NCBI GenBank assembly: GCA_017508825.1
Contig: JAFWRC010000115.1
Span: forward strand, 1 to 40,394
Length of the DNA: 40,394 nt
Reading direction: 5' to 3'
Origin: Lachnospiraceae bacterium
GTDB lineage: Bacteria > Bacillota > Clostridia > Lachnospirales > Lachnospiraceae
A model generated the notes under the pieces. That model saw only the letters and a list, made by a program, of their open reading frames with translations. It ran no database searches and was not told where the DNA came from. Numbering within the stretch: position 1 is the first letter of the stretch; every line of letters begins with the position of its first letter. This document shows positions 1 through 8,192 of the stretch, one piece after another. The position numbers and the translations under genes are program-made.

Positions 1-19
1 CGTTCTGCTTGCAGAACGC
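1..19 (-). terminator. Probable rnpB terminator hairpin, cut by the window edge
   Basis: A near-perfect palindrome (CGTTCTGC, two-base centre, GCAGAACG) lies about 15 bases beyond the 3' end of the RNase P RNA. The T-tract that would complete an intrinsic terminator on the minus strand would lie outside the window. The same palindrome followed by five T residues occurs at 21070-21094, which supports the terminator reading. Confidence 0.55.
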
Positions 20-33
20 ATTTTTATATAAAT

Positions 34-387
34 ACCAAGACAGACTATAAGCCGGGTTATGTCGTAGTCCTTGCGGACCGGGATGATCATCTTTCTAGGC
101 CGTATGTTACCACACGGCTCGAGCGACCTACCTGAAAGCACGCCGGGCAAGCGTATCGCTTTACGTTTGGTCTTGCTTCGGATGGGGTTTACATCTGCCC
201 CCTCCGTTACCGGAGGGGCGGTAGTCTCTTACACTGCCATTTCACCATTACCGGCAAAAGCCGGCTGTATCATTTCTGTTGCACTGGCCTGGGAGTCGCC
301 TCCACCGGACGTTATCCGGCATCCTGCCCTGTGAAGCCCGGACTTTCCTCGTGACGCCTGCGCGCCCCGCGACCATCCGTCTGTCTT
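34..387 (-). ncRNA. rnpB: RNase P RNA, bacterial class A
   Basis: RNase P RNA is the catalytic subunit that removes 5' leaders from tRNA precursors. Read on the minus strand, the universal element GAGGAAAGTCCGGGC is at about 332-346, near the 5' end. The 3' part carries the conserved ACATAACCCGGCTTATAG block at about 47-64. The 5' end (AAGACAGACGG) and 3' end (GTCTGTCTTGG) pair to form helix P1, which fixes both ends to within a few bases. The length, about 354 nt, is normal for a class A molecule. It lies downstream of the nucleoside kinase gene on the same strand and has its own weak promoter. Confidence 0.95.
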
Positions 388-392
388 AGTAT

Positions 393-421
393 GTTATATT
401 TAGGTTTAATAATTAATAAAC
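393..421 (-). promoter_or_regulatory. Putative rnpB promoter
   Basis: A TATAAC hexamer at 393-398 sits 5-10 bases upstream of the inferred 5' end of rnpB, in an AT-rich stretch. A poor -35 match (GTTTAT) lies 17 bases further upstream at 416-421. The position is convincing; the -35 is weak. Confidence 0.45.
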
Positions 422-456
422 ATATGGAACCTGTTGATTTTTTCCAGCCACATGAA

Positions 457-2130
457 TTATACATTAAAGCATGAACCGCCGACAAATTCGCGTACAATGG
501 AATTGTTCGGCAGATGCTCGCTGCTCACGCCCAGGAAATATTCCAGGAACTTGAGCATACGCTTTGCCTCGTAATACTCCGGCTCATCCGGTTTTACCGA
601 GAACAGCAGCGGTTCTGCAAACTGCTTAAGTACCGCCAGCTCATAGATCAGAGCCGAGTTGAAGGTCGCATCCGCACTCTCCTGGAACGGGAAGATATTC
701 TCTTCCTCACCCTGCCGCACCGAAGGCCACATACCGATCGTCCGCTGTGCCGATGCGCCTCTTGTGCGTGCATCTCGCACCATACGGCGGAGCAGTCGTC
801 CGTCCGTGGTCGGAATACGGTTGTGCTCATCAATATTCAGGGACGTCAGTGCGCTGATATAGATCTTGTACTTGCTCTCCACCGGCAGTGCATGACTCAT
901 CTTGTCATTCAGTCCATGGATACCCTCGATCACCAGGATATCATCTTTTCCGAGCGTCTTTTTGTTTCCCTTATACTCTCTGGTTCCGGTGATAAAGTTA
1001 AAGGTCGGCAGTTCAACGGTCTCTCCGTTTAAGAGCGCCACCATATCTTTATTGAAAAGTTCCACATCGATGGCTTCCAGGCACTCAAAGTTGTAGCTGC
1101 CATCCGGATGCTTCGGTGTATCCACACGATTCTTGAAATAATCGTCCACGCCGATCGGATGCGGCCGCAGACCATAGGAAGCCAGCTGCACGGAAAGCCG
1201 GTGTGAAAATGTTGTCTTTCCGGAAGAAGACGGGCCTGCGATCATGACAAACTTCACGCCTCCCCGCTCCACGATCTCACGGGCGATCTCCGCAATGCGC
1301 CGCTCCTGCAGCGCCTCCTGCAACAGGATCAGATCCCCGATCCGGCCGTCACAGATGCATTCGTTCAGATCGCCGACGGTATCCACGCCCAGCTTGTTGC
1401 CCCATTCATCGGCTGTCTTCAGGGCACCGAACAGCTTCTTGCGCGGAACAAATTCCTCCAGCTGATCCGGATTGGCCGCAGTCGGCAGGACCAGCATAAA
1501 GCCGTCCTCATACGGCTCCAGACGGAAGTGTTGAATATAGGATGTATCCGGCAGCATATAGCCGTAGTAGTAATCCCGGTAACCGTCCAGTTCATATACA
1601 TTGACGGAAGATCCGCGGCGGAAACGGAACAGTCTGTCCTTATCCCGCATCCCGGCTTCCGCAAACATCTTTCTTGCATCATCCGTCGGTATGGAAAACT
1701 TACGGATCGGCATCTTTGCATCCACCAGCTCCCGCATACGTGCATCCAGCTTCTGTAAAAACGCTTCATCAACCTTCAGTCCCAGCTTTGGGCTAATGTA
1801 ATAACCGTTGCCGATGGCAAATTCCACCTTCACCAGCTTGCTCTTGTCGTGGCCGCAGATATCGTCGATTGCTTTGACCATGATCAGGATCGCGGTACGC
1901 ACATATGACTTGTGACCGCTCGAGCGCTTCACGGTAATGAACTGCAGCTCCGCATCCTTCTTGGCGCTTTTGCTCAGCTCACGTATCTTGCCGTTTTCCA
2001 GCACCAGCGCGATCTGTGCATCGTAATCCTTCTGATAGCGCTTTGCCAGTTCTTCAAACAGCGTCCCGCGTTCTGCCTGAATAGTTTCTTCGCCGTTATC
2101 CTTTTTGATCTTCAATGTAACCTCTGCCAT
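457..2130 (-). CDS. Nucleoside (uridine-like) kinase with TGS and ThrRS-like N-terminal domains
   Basis: This 557-residue protein begins with a TGS-like domain (about residues 1-65), followed by a segment like the second additional domain of threonyl-tRNA synthetase. It ends with a uridine kinase/phosphoribulokinase-type P-loop domain whose Walker A motif GPSSSGKTT is at about residues 299-307. The family is widespread in Clostridia and is annotated as nucleoside kinase; phosphorylation of a nucleoside such as uridine is inferred, and what the N-terminal domains bind is unknown. I chose the ATG at 2130 because GGAGG lies 8 bases upstream; an in-frame start 15 bases earlier would overlap that ribosome binding site. 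It follows nif3 by 17 bases and is the last gene of the purL-to-kinase unit. The C-terminus (CFNV) is intact. Confidence 0.85.
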   Translation of the reverse strand: MAEVTLKIKKDNGEETIQAERGTLFEELAKRYQKDYDAQIALVLENGKIRELSKSAKKDAELQFITVKRSSGHKSYVRTAILIMVKAIDDICGHDKSKLVKVEFAIGNGYYISPKLGLKVDEAFLQKLDARMRELVDAKMPIRKFSIPTDDARKMFAEAGMRDKDRLFRFRRGSSVNVYELDGYRDYYYGYMLPDTSYIQHFRLEPYEDGFMLVLPTAANPDQLEEFVPRKKLFGALKTADEWGNKLGVDTVGDLNECICDGRIGDLILLQEALQERRIAEIAREIVERGGVKFVMIAGPSSSGKTTFSHRLSVQLASYGLRPHPIGVDDYFKNRVDTPKHPDGSYNFECLEAIDVELFNKDMVALLNGETVELPTFNFITGTREYKGNKKTLGKDDILVIEGIHGLNDKMSHALPVESKYKIYISALTSLNIDEHNRIPTTDGRLLRRMVRDARTRGASAQRTIGMWPSVRQGEEENIFPFQESADATFNSALIYELAVLKQFAEPLLFSVKPDEPEYYEAKRMLKFLEYFLGVSSEHLPNNSIVREFVGGSCFNV

Positions 2131-2147
2131 ACCCCTTACCTCCATAA

Positions 2148-2930
2148 TTATAAAACAATGTATGGTTCTTTCTGCGATGCACTGTGTACTTCCAGTTCCG
2201 GAAAGCGGCTCCGCAAAAAGTCTTTCATATACTTAACAAACAGTTTCTCAATCCCGTAATGCCCGCCGTCAATGATGGTCAGTCCCGCCGCCGCGGCATC
2301 GATCCCGGCATGGTGACCGATATCGCCGGTGATCAGCACTTCCGCTCCGGCCTGCAGAGCATCTTTGATCATATCTTTTCCGGAGCCCGGTGAAACCGCC
2401 ACCTTCCGGATCATGCGGGAAAGATCCCCGAAGACATTTACGTGTTCCAGAAGAAACACTTCCTTGACCAGCTCGGCACAGTCCGAAACGCTCATCTCCT
2501 GCGGCAGCATCCCGACACGTCCGATCCCTTCTTTGGATATGGAATCCTCAAAAGTCACCTGCAGCACTTCCCGGTCAGAAAGCCCCAGCCGGTCCGCCGC
2601 TTCATCGGCCATTCCCATCACATCGAAATTGGTATGCATCGCGTAACACGCCACATCCGCGCCGATCAGCTTCAACAGACGCCGTCCGGTGATATCATCC
2701 TCCGTGATATGGGAGATGGAAGGAAAGATCAGCGGATGATGCGTCAGCAGAAGATCCGCTTCCGAAAGCACTGCTTCTTCCACCACTTCATCCGTTGCGT
2801 CTACAGACAGCAGGATACTCTTTACTTCCTTCTTTTTCCTGCCGCACATCAGACCGCTGTTATCCCACTTCTCCGCAAAGGAAGGCGGAGAAAGCTGCTC
2901 CAGTTCTTCGATGATCTCGCCAAGTGTCAT
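2148..2930 (-). CDS. Nif3-like dinuclear metal centre protein (YbgI/YqfO family)
   Basis: At 260 residues this matches the short form of the Nif3 family (like E. coli YbgI), lacking the central insert of longer Bacillus homologues. Family metal ligands are visible: THHPLIF near residue 63, a histidine in MHTNFD near 100, and a C-terminal DIGHH...DGGHYGIE region. Members form toroidal hexamers with two metals per subunit; the biochemical role is unsettled, and the old GTP cyclohydrolase label is uncertain. The ATG has the ribosome binding site AGAGGAGG 7 bases upstream. It follows trmK by 61 bases, an adjacency very common in Firmicutes. Confidence 0.9.
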   Translation of the reverse strand: MTLGEIIEELEQLSPPSFAEKWDNSGLMCGRKKKEVKSILLSVDATDEVVEEAVLSEADLLLTHHPLIFPSISHITEDDITGRRLLKLIGADVACYAMHTNFDVMGMADEAADRLGLSDREVLQVTFEDSISKEGIGRVGMLPQEMSVSDCAELVKEVFLLEHVNVFGDLSRMIRKVAVSPGSGKDMIKDALQAGAEVLITGDIGHHAGIDAAAAGLTIIDGGHYGIEKLFVKYMKDFLRSRFPELEVHSASQKEPYIVL

Positions 2931-2991
2931 GTGGTATCCTCCTCTTAGGAAACACTACTTTCAGCACTTGTCTTCCCCACAAAGGGAAGCC

Positions 2992-3819
2992 TTAGTATAG
3001 AGCCATCGCTCTATATATCAGCTCCTTCTCCTGCTGCAATTCTTCCATACGCTGTGCGCGCCGTTCGTCACTGCCTGCACGCTGCGCTTTGTCTAATTGA
3101 TCCAATGCTTCAGATACAAAGCCGTCACGCTGCTTTAAGTATTCCAGCAAAACCGGATGCCGCTGTATCAGCAAAAGCGGCCCGAAAGCATCCGCCAGTT
3201 CCGGATCTGTGTCCTGCTCCGGAGAAACATTTTCTTTCTCCGAACCTATCCTCTCCGGCGCCCCCGTAACTGTCCGCATCATCGGATAATACTTCCCATC
3301 CTCAAACACGATATCCTCGGCAGCGATCACAAAACCGTTTTCCCTCAGCCAGCGGCGAAACTGCGCAATATCCGACTGCGGCTGCAGTACGAGCTGTTTC
3401 ATCTGCCGCACCTTATCAATATCCTGCTCCAGGATCCGCTGCATCAGGGGACCGCCCATACCGGCGCAGATCATGCTGTCGGCTTCGCCGGGGCGCATTG
3501 CCCGCAAGCCATCCGAAAGCCGGCACTCGATGTGTTCTGAAAGCCCCGCTTCCGCCACATGCTCTTTGGCCGCCGCCAGGGGACCTTCCCGCAGATCCAT
3601 CGCCAGCATCTTTTCAAATCGACCTTCCTGGATCAGACGGATGGACAGATAGCCATGATCACACCCCACATCAGCGGCTACTGAGCCGGCAGATTCGGTA
3701 GATTTGCCTGACGGCAAATCCCTGAAGCGCCTCAAAGCCGGCGCGGGCTCCCCCACGCTCTGCGTGGGGGCAATACATAACCGGCACAGTGCCTCCAATC
3801 GTTTTGATAACTTTATCAT
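2992..3819 (-). CDS. trmK: tRNA (adenine-22-N1)-methyltransferase, with an in-frame insertion
   Basis: TrmK methylates N1 of A22 in tRNAs using S-adenosylmethionine. The N-terminus (LSKRLEAL) and the SAM-binding motif (ADVGCDHGYLS) are typical, as is the following NPPY-like region with GMGGPLM. Between them, about residues 16-43, is a segment rich in Ala, Pro, Ser and Arg that I do not expect in this family, where the two motifs normally lie close together. Its DNA holds two perfect hairpins (see the repeat at 3701-3770). The frame is kept, so the gene may still work. The ATG overlaps the rpoD stop codon (TAATG), which implies translational coupling. The C-terminal coiled helical part is present. 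Confidence 0.88.
   Translation of the reverse strand: MIKLSKRLEALCRLCIAPTQSVGEPAPALRRFRDLPSGKSTESAGSVAADVGCDHGYLSIRLIQEGRFEKMLAMDLREGPLAAAKEHVAEAGLSEHIECRLSDGLRAMRPGEADSMICAGMGGPLMQRILEQDIDKVRQMKQLVLQPQSDIAQFRRWLRENGFVIAAEDIVFEDGKYYPMMRTVTGAPERIGSEKENVSPEQDTDPELADAFGPLLLIQRHPVLLEYLKQRDGFVSEALDQLDKAQRAGSDERRAQRMEELQQEKELIYRAMALY
3701..3770. repeat. Palindromic element inserted in frame in trmK
   Basis: Two perfect hairpins lie 29 bases apart: GATTTGCC/GGCAAATC (3701-3708 and 3713-3720, 4-base loop) and CCCCCACGC/GCGTGGGGG (3750-3758 and 3762-3770, 3-base loop). The sequence between them is GC-rich. It coincides with the extra residues of TrmK, which suggests a small mobile palindromic repeat that landed inside a coding region without breaking the frame. 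Confidence 0.6.
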
Positions 3820-5327
3820 TACTCCAGATAATCCTTGATCCGTTTGCTTCTGGTCGGATGACGCAGCTTACGCAGCGCCTTTGCTTCAATCTGACGGATA
3901 CGCTCACGGGTAACATTAAACTCTTTTCCTACTTCTTCGAGTGTACGTGCTCTGCCGTCGATCAGACCGAACCGCAGTGTCAGCACCTTGCGTTCCCTGT
4001 CAGTCAGGGTATCCAGGATCTCATCCAGCTGTTCACGCAGCATGGTAAATGCCGCTGCATCAGCCGGTACCGGCATATTGTCATCCGGGATGAAATCGCC
4101 CAAATGACTGTCTTCCTCTTCACCGATCGGGGTCTCCAGAGAAACCGGCTCCTGGGAGATCTTTAAGATCTCACGCACACGGTCTTCCGGCATATCCATG
4201 CGCTCCGCGATCTCGGACGGAGACGGCTCGCGCCCCAGCTCCTGCAAAAGCTGACGGTTGATACGGATGATCTTGTTGATCGTCTCTACCATATGTACCG
4301 GGATACGGATGGTTCTTGCCTGGTCCGCGATGGCTCTGGTGATGGCCTGACGGATCCACCATGTTGCGTATGTGGAGAACTTATACCCTTTCCGGTAATC
4401 AAACTTTTCTACCGCTTTGATCAGACCGAGATTGCCTTCCTGGATCAGATCCAGAAACAGCATGCCTCGTCCTACATATCGCTTTGCAATACTTACTACC
4501 AGACGCAGGTTTGCCTGGGACAGATCCTGCCCGGCGCGCTTGCCGATATCGATCTTGCGCTGGTTCTCCGCAATCTTCTTATCCAGCTCTTCGATCTTCT
4601 TTTTGGTTTCCTGCACTTTCTTGCCGTCATCCACCTGCTTCTGCAGTGCGGCGCGCTTCTCCGCAAACTCTTCGTTCTTCTGCGCGGCTTCGAAACCGGC
4701 CTCCATTTTCTTTGCCAGCTCGATCTCTTCTTCTGCGGAAAGCAGCGGCACACGTCCGATCTCCTTTAAGTACATACGTACCGGATCTTCCATGTTCACG
4801 TTGCTGTCGATGACGCCTTCTTCAAGGCTTTCCATATCCAGTGCGATCTCTTCCTCTTCTTCCAGAGCAAGCTCATCCTCAGGGATATCGTCGTCATCCA
4901 TTTCCTCGACGCGCAGCACGATGCGGTTCTTGTCCAAAGCATCCCAGATGCGGTCAAACTGCTGTGCATCCAGATTAAACTCGGAAAATGCATCAATTAC
5001 CTGCTTGTACTCGACATAACCGTTCTTCTTGGATTTGTTCAGCAGGTTCTTCAGGCGCTCATCGATCTGCGCCTGGATCAGCGCCTCGTTTTCTTCTGCC
5101 TGTGCCTGCTCATCCTTCTCATCCGCATGCTTTTTCGCTTCTGCGGGTTTCTTTGCTGCCTTCTTCTCTGTATCTTTCGCCGTCTTCTTTTCTTCTGCTT
5201 CCGCCTTCTTAACGGCTTTTTCTTTCGTGTCGCCCGTCTTCTCTGCCGCCTTCTTCGCTGTTGCCTTCTTTTCTTCCTTCATTTCCGTCTTTTCAACCTT
5301 CTTTTCCGTAGTTTTCTTTGCTGCCAT
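3819..5327 (-). CDS. rpoD: Primary RNA polymerase sigma factor (sigma-70/SigA)
   Basis: The 502-residue protein carries all sigma-70 regions: 1.2 ([16 protein letters not shown], about 181-196), 2.1-2.4 ([18 protein letters not shown] through [17 protein letters not shown], about 272-336), region 3, and the region 4 helix-turn-helix ([20 protein letters not shown], about 462-481). It directs transcription of housekeeping genes. It is about 130 residues longer than B. subtilis SigA. The extra length is a Lys/Ala/Glu-rich N-terminal tail (about 1-80) and a charged, probably coiled-coil insert between regions 1.2 and 2.1 (about 211-265). I chose the ATG at 5327, with AGGAGG 13 bases upstream, over a TTG 27 bases earlier that lies before the ribosome binding site. 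It follows dnaG and precedes trmK, the macromolecular synthesis operon arrangement. Confidence 0.96.
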   Translation of the reverse strand: MAAKKTTEKKVEKTEMKEEKKATAKKAAEKTGDTKEKAVKKAEAEEKKTAKDTEKKAAKKPAEAKKHADEKDEQAQAEENEALIQAQIDERLKNLLNKSKKNGYVEYKQVIDAFSEFNLDAQQFDRIWDALDKNRIVLRVEEMDDDDIPEDELALEEEEEIALDMESLEEGVIDSNVNMEDPVRMYLKEIGRVPLLSAEEEIELAKKMEAGFEAAQKNEEFAEKRAALQKQVDDGKKVQETKKKIEELDKKIAENQRKIDIGKRAGQDLSQANLRLVVSIAKRYVGRGMLFLDLIQEGNLGLIKAVEKFDYRKGYKFSTYATWWIRQAITRAIADQARTIRIPVHMVETINKIIRINRQLLQELGREPSPSEIAERMDMPEDRVREILKISQEPVSLETPIGEEEDSHLGDFIPDDNMPVPADAAAFTMLREQLDEILDTLTDRERKVLTLRFGLIDGRARTLEEVGKEFNVTRERIRQIEAKALRKLRHPTRSKRIKDYLE

Positions 5328-5364
5328 AGTTTTGTAAAAACCTCCTAATAGCAATTTAGATCCG

Positions 5365-7140
5365 TTAAATCCGTTCGATCCTTCGCAGTTTTTCGAGGAT
5401 ATGTTTTCCTTCTACCACGCGGTTCAAAGCGCTCACATCTGATCCCAGACTGCCCGAAAGCCGGTCAAAGCTGTCCTGCTTTACACGCAACACAATGTCA
5501 CGCAAAGCCTTTTCTTTATCTTCCTTTGCCACTTCCGTCGCGAGCTTGGTCTGAAACACTTCGCTTGCCGCCTCCTGATCCTCGACCTCATCAAACATGC
5601 CAATGATCTCAACCGGCCGGAACACCCCCGCTTCCAGATCCGCGAACATTTTTTCCGCGATCTTACGATACAGGGGATCGGTAAAATCTTCTGCGGAAAT
5701 ATATTCCCGCACGCGTGCGAAACAGCTCTTATCCTCATTCAGCCATGTCAGCAGTAATCGCTGGGCGTACCTTGCGTGTTCTTCCGCACCGGACTTTTTC
5801 TCCGCATTCACCGGACGGATCTGCACCCGTTCCTGCGCGGTCTTCAGTCCCCCTCTTGCCGCCTCGCTGATCACCCGCTTCTTTAAGCTGTCTTTCGGAA
5901 TGCCGTATTGTTCCGCTACCGCATTCAGATAATTTTCTCTCTCCAGTTCTTCGGAAAAGACACAGAGTTTTTTTGCCACTTCCGTCTCAAACTTCGTCTT
6001 CTCCGCAGGATCATCGATCCTGTAATCCCTTCGCAGAATACGGATCTCAAACAAAAATCCATTCTCCGCTTCATCGATCCGTTTCTGATATTCCTCCGCT
6101 CCGAGATTTTTGATAAACTCATCCGGATCCTTATAGGGCTGCATGCTGATCACTCTGGCCACCATTCCGGTCTGCCGCAGGATCCCGATGGCGCGCAATG
6201 CCGCTTCGGTACCCGCGCCGTCACTGTCATAGGCCAGATAGATATCCCGCTCAAAACGCTTGAGCAGCATCGCCTGTTCCGGAGTAAAGGACGTTCCGAG
6301 AGAAGCGATCGCCTGTGTAAAACCGGCCTGATGCATGGAAATCACATCCATATAGCCCTCGCAGAGGATAAACTGTTTGGCCTTGGATGATCTCGCCAGC
6401 TGCAGGCCGTACAGATTCTTTCGTTTTTCAAAAAAAGCGGTTTCCGGGGAGTTTAAGTATTTGGGTTTTGCATCCCCCATCACACGTCCGCCGAAACCGA
6501 TCACCTTGCCCGCCTGATCATAGATCGGAAACATCACGCGGTTGGTAAATTTATCATACAGCCCGTCGCGTTCCGAAAAACCCGCCAGGCCGGCGTCTAA
6601 GATGATATCATCCGGAAACCCCTTTTTCCGCAGGTAATTGACCAGCGCGTCACTGTATTGCAGCGAATATCCCAGATGAAATCTATGCAGTGTCTCTTCC
6701 GTCAGCTGCCTGGAATCAAAATACTTTTTTCCCAATTCACCGCGTTCGGAGCGCAGCTGCTGGTAAAAGAAGTTTTCTGCTGCCTTCAGTGCATCAAAGA
6801 TCCGGTTTTTCCGGCTTAAATTCCGCTTCATTTCCTCGGTCATCTCGACCTCGGGAAGCGTGATCCCCGCCCGGTCCGCCAGGAACTTCAGCGCCTCCGG
6901 GAACGTCATATTCTCGTATTTTTGCAAAAACGTAAATACATCGCCGCCTGCGTGGCAGCCAAAACAATAGAAATACTGATCTCTCTGATTCACGGAAAAC
7001 GACGGCGTTTTCTCATTATGGAACGGGCACAGTCCCGTATAATTGTTTCCATGCCTCTTCAGATGTACATACGAAGAAATGATATCCACAATATCATTCC
7101 GGTCACGCACTTCGCTTTTTATATCGGGCGAAATCATCAT
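5365..7140 (-). CDS. dnaG: DNA primase
   Basis: DnaG makes the RNA primers for DNA replication. Visible domains are an N-terminal CHC2 zinc finger (CPFHNEK...CFGCHAGGD, about residues 38-65), the RNA polymerase core with the TOPRIM motifs LCEGYMD (about 260) and [12 protein letters not shown] (about 310), and a C-terminal DnaB-interacting helical region. The 591-residue length is normal. I chose the ATG at 7140 (MMISPDIK); a TTG 21 bases upstream is possible but less likely. It sits 23 bases after dgt and 37 bases before the rpoD start. Confidence 0.95.
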   Translation of the reverse strand: MMISPDIKSEVRDRNDIVDIISSYVHLKRHGNNYTGLCPFHNEKTPSFSVNQRDQYFYCFGCHAGGDVFTFLQKYENMTFPEALKFLADRAGITLPEVEMTEEMKRNLSRKNRIFDALKAAENFFYQQLRSERGELGKKYFDSRQLTEETLHRFHLGYSLQYSDALVNYLRKKGFPDDIILDAGLAGFSERDGLYDKFTNRVMFPIYDQAGKVIGFGGRVMGDAKPKYLNSPETAFFEKRKNLYGLQLARSSKAKQFILCEGYMDVISMHQAGFTQAIASLGTSFTPEQAMLLKRFERDIYLAYDSDGAGTEAALRAIGILRQTGMVARVISMQPYKDPDEFIKNLGAEEYQKRIDEAENGFLFEIRILRRDYRIDDPAEKTKFETEVAKKLCVFSEELERENYLNAVAEQYGIPKDSLKKRVISEAARGGLKTAQERVQIRPVNAEKKSGAEEHARYAQRLLLTWLNEDKSCFARVREYISAEDFTDPLYRKIAEKMFADLEAGVFRPVEIIGMFDEVEDQEAASEVFQTKLATEVAKEDKEKALRDIVLRVKQDSFDRLSGSLGSDVSALNRVVEGKHILEKLRRIERI

Positions 7141-7163
7141 TTTCTTAATACCTACCGTCAATA

Positions 7164-8168
7164 TCAGCCATGCCAGGATTTCGGGATATAAATCTCCTCA
7201 TACTTTGCGATGGCGAAATGATCCGTCATGGATGCGATATAATCGCAGGCTACGCGTTCCACGCTCTCTCCGCGCTCCATCAGATGCTGGAATTCTGCCG
7301 GCATTTCGTTATGATGGCTCACAAAATACGCATAAAGCGTCTTTACCAGTGATTCCGCCTTACTCTCTTCGGCCTTTACAATTTGATTCTGATAGACACG
7401 CTCAAACATAAACTCGCGCATCTCCGTCATCGCCCACTCCACTTCCGGCGTCATCAGGATATCATTCTTATCCCGGCTGGTAGAGATCACATTGTGGATC
7501 AGGTGGTCCAGCCGTTCCCTGGTGGTATAGCCCAGCACGTTGCCGATGGCTCTGGGCACATCCGCATCCGTGAGCACCTGTGCCCGGATGGCATCGTCCA
7601 TGTCGTGATGAATATAAGCCAGTTTATCCGAATACCGTACGATCTTGCCCTCTAAAGTGGAAGGCTTGCCGCGCAACTGGTGATGCTCCATGCCGTCGCG
7701 CACTTCCCAGGTCAGGTTCAGTCCCTCACCGTCACGCTCCAGCACGTCTACCACACGTACGCTCTGCTCATTGTGCCGGAAGCCAAGCGGACACACTTCC
7801 TGGAGTGCACGCTCGCCCGCATGTCCGAAAGGCGTATGCCCCAGGTCATGGCCCAGGGCAATAGCCTCCACCAGTTCCTCGTTCATACGAAGCGCTCTGG
7901 CAATAGTCCTGGCAATCTGTGCCACCTCTAAGGTATGCGTCAGACGCGTGCGGTAATGATCCCCTTCGGGATTCAAAAATACCTGTGTTTTATCTTTTAA
8001 TCGTCGGAAGGCTTTGGAATGCACGATCCTGTCACGGTCACGGGAAAAGACAGGACGGATGTCGCACTGCTCTTCCTCCCGCTCTCTTCCTTTGGAATTT
8101 TCACTGAGCGTCGCATAAGGACTTAAATTCTCACGCTCCGCTTTTTCCAGTTCTTCCCGAATCAGCAT
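7164..8168 (-). CDS. dgt: Deoxyguanosinetriphosphate triphosphohydrolase-like protein (HD domain)
   Basis: This 334-residue HD-domain protein belongs to the dGTPase family, which hydrolyses dGTP or other dNTPs to the nucleoside and triphosphate. The N-terminal family signature (FSRDRDRIVHSKAFRRLKDK) is followed by metal-binding histidines and aspartates in LTHTLEVAQIARTIAR (about residue 78) and GHDLGHTPFGHAGE (about 105-118). It is the short type typical of Firmicutes. The ATG is preceded by GGGGGTGA. It lies 24 bases after purL and 23 bases before dnaG, so it is very likely cotranscribed with both. Substrate preference cannot be read from the sequence. Confidence 0.9.
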   Translation of the reverse strand: MLIREELEKAERENLSPYATLSENSKGREREEEQCDIRPVFSRDRDRIVHSKAFRRLKDKTQVFLNPEGDHYRTRLTHTLEVAQIARTIARALRMNEELVEAIALGHDLGHTPFGHAGERALQEVCPLGFRHNEQSVRVVDVLERDGEGLNLTWEVRDGMEHHQLRGKPSTLEGKIVRYSDKLAYIHHDMDDAIRAQVLTDADVPRAIGNVLGYTTRERLDHLIHNVISTSRDKNDILMTPEVEWAMTEMREFMFERVYQNQIVKAEESKAESLVKTLYAYFVSHHNEMPAEFQHLMERGESVERVACDYIASMTDHFAIAKYEEIYIPKSWHG

Positions 8169-8192
8169 TCCGTCACCCCCGTCATTCAGTTT

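Noticed and set aside
71-334. Plus-strand open frame of 87 codons
   Set aside because: It lies entirely within the RNase P RNA, on the opposite strand; the structured RNA explains the sequence.
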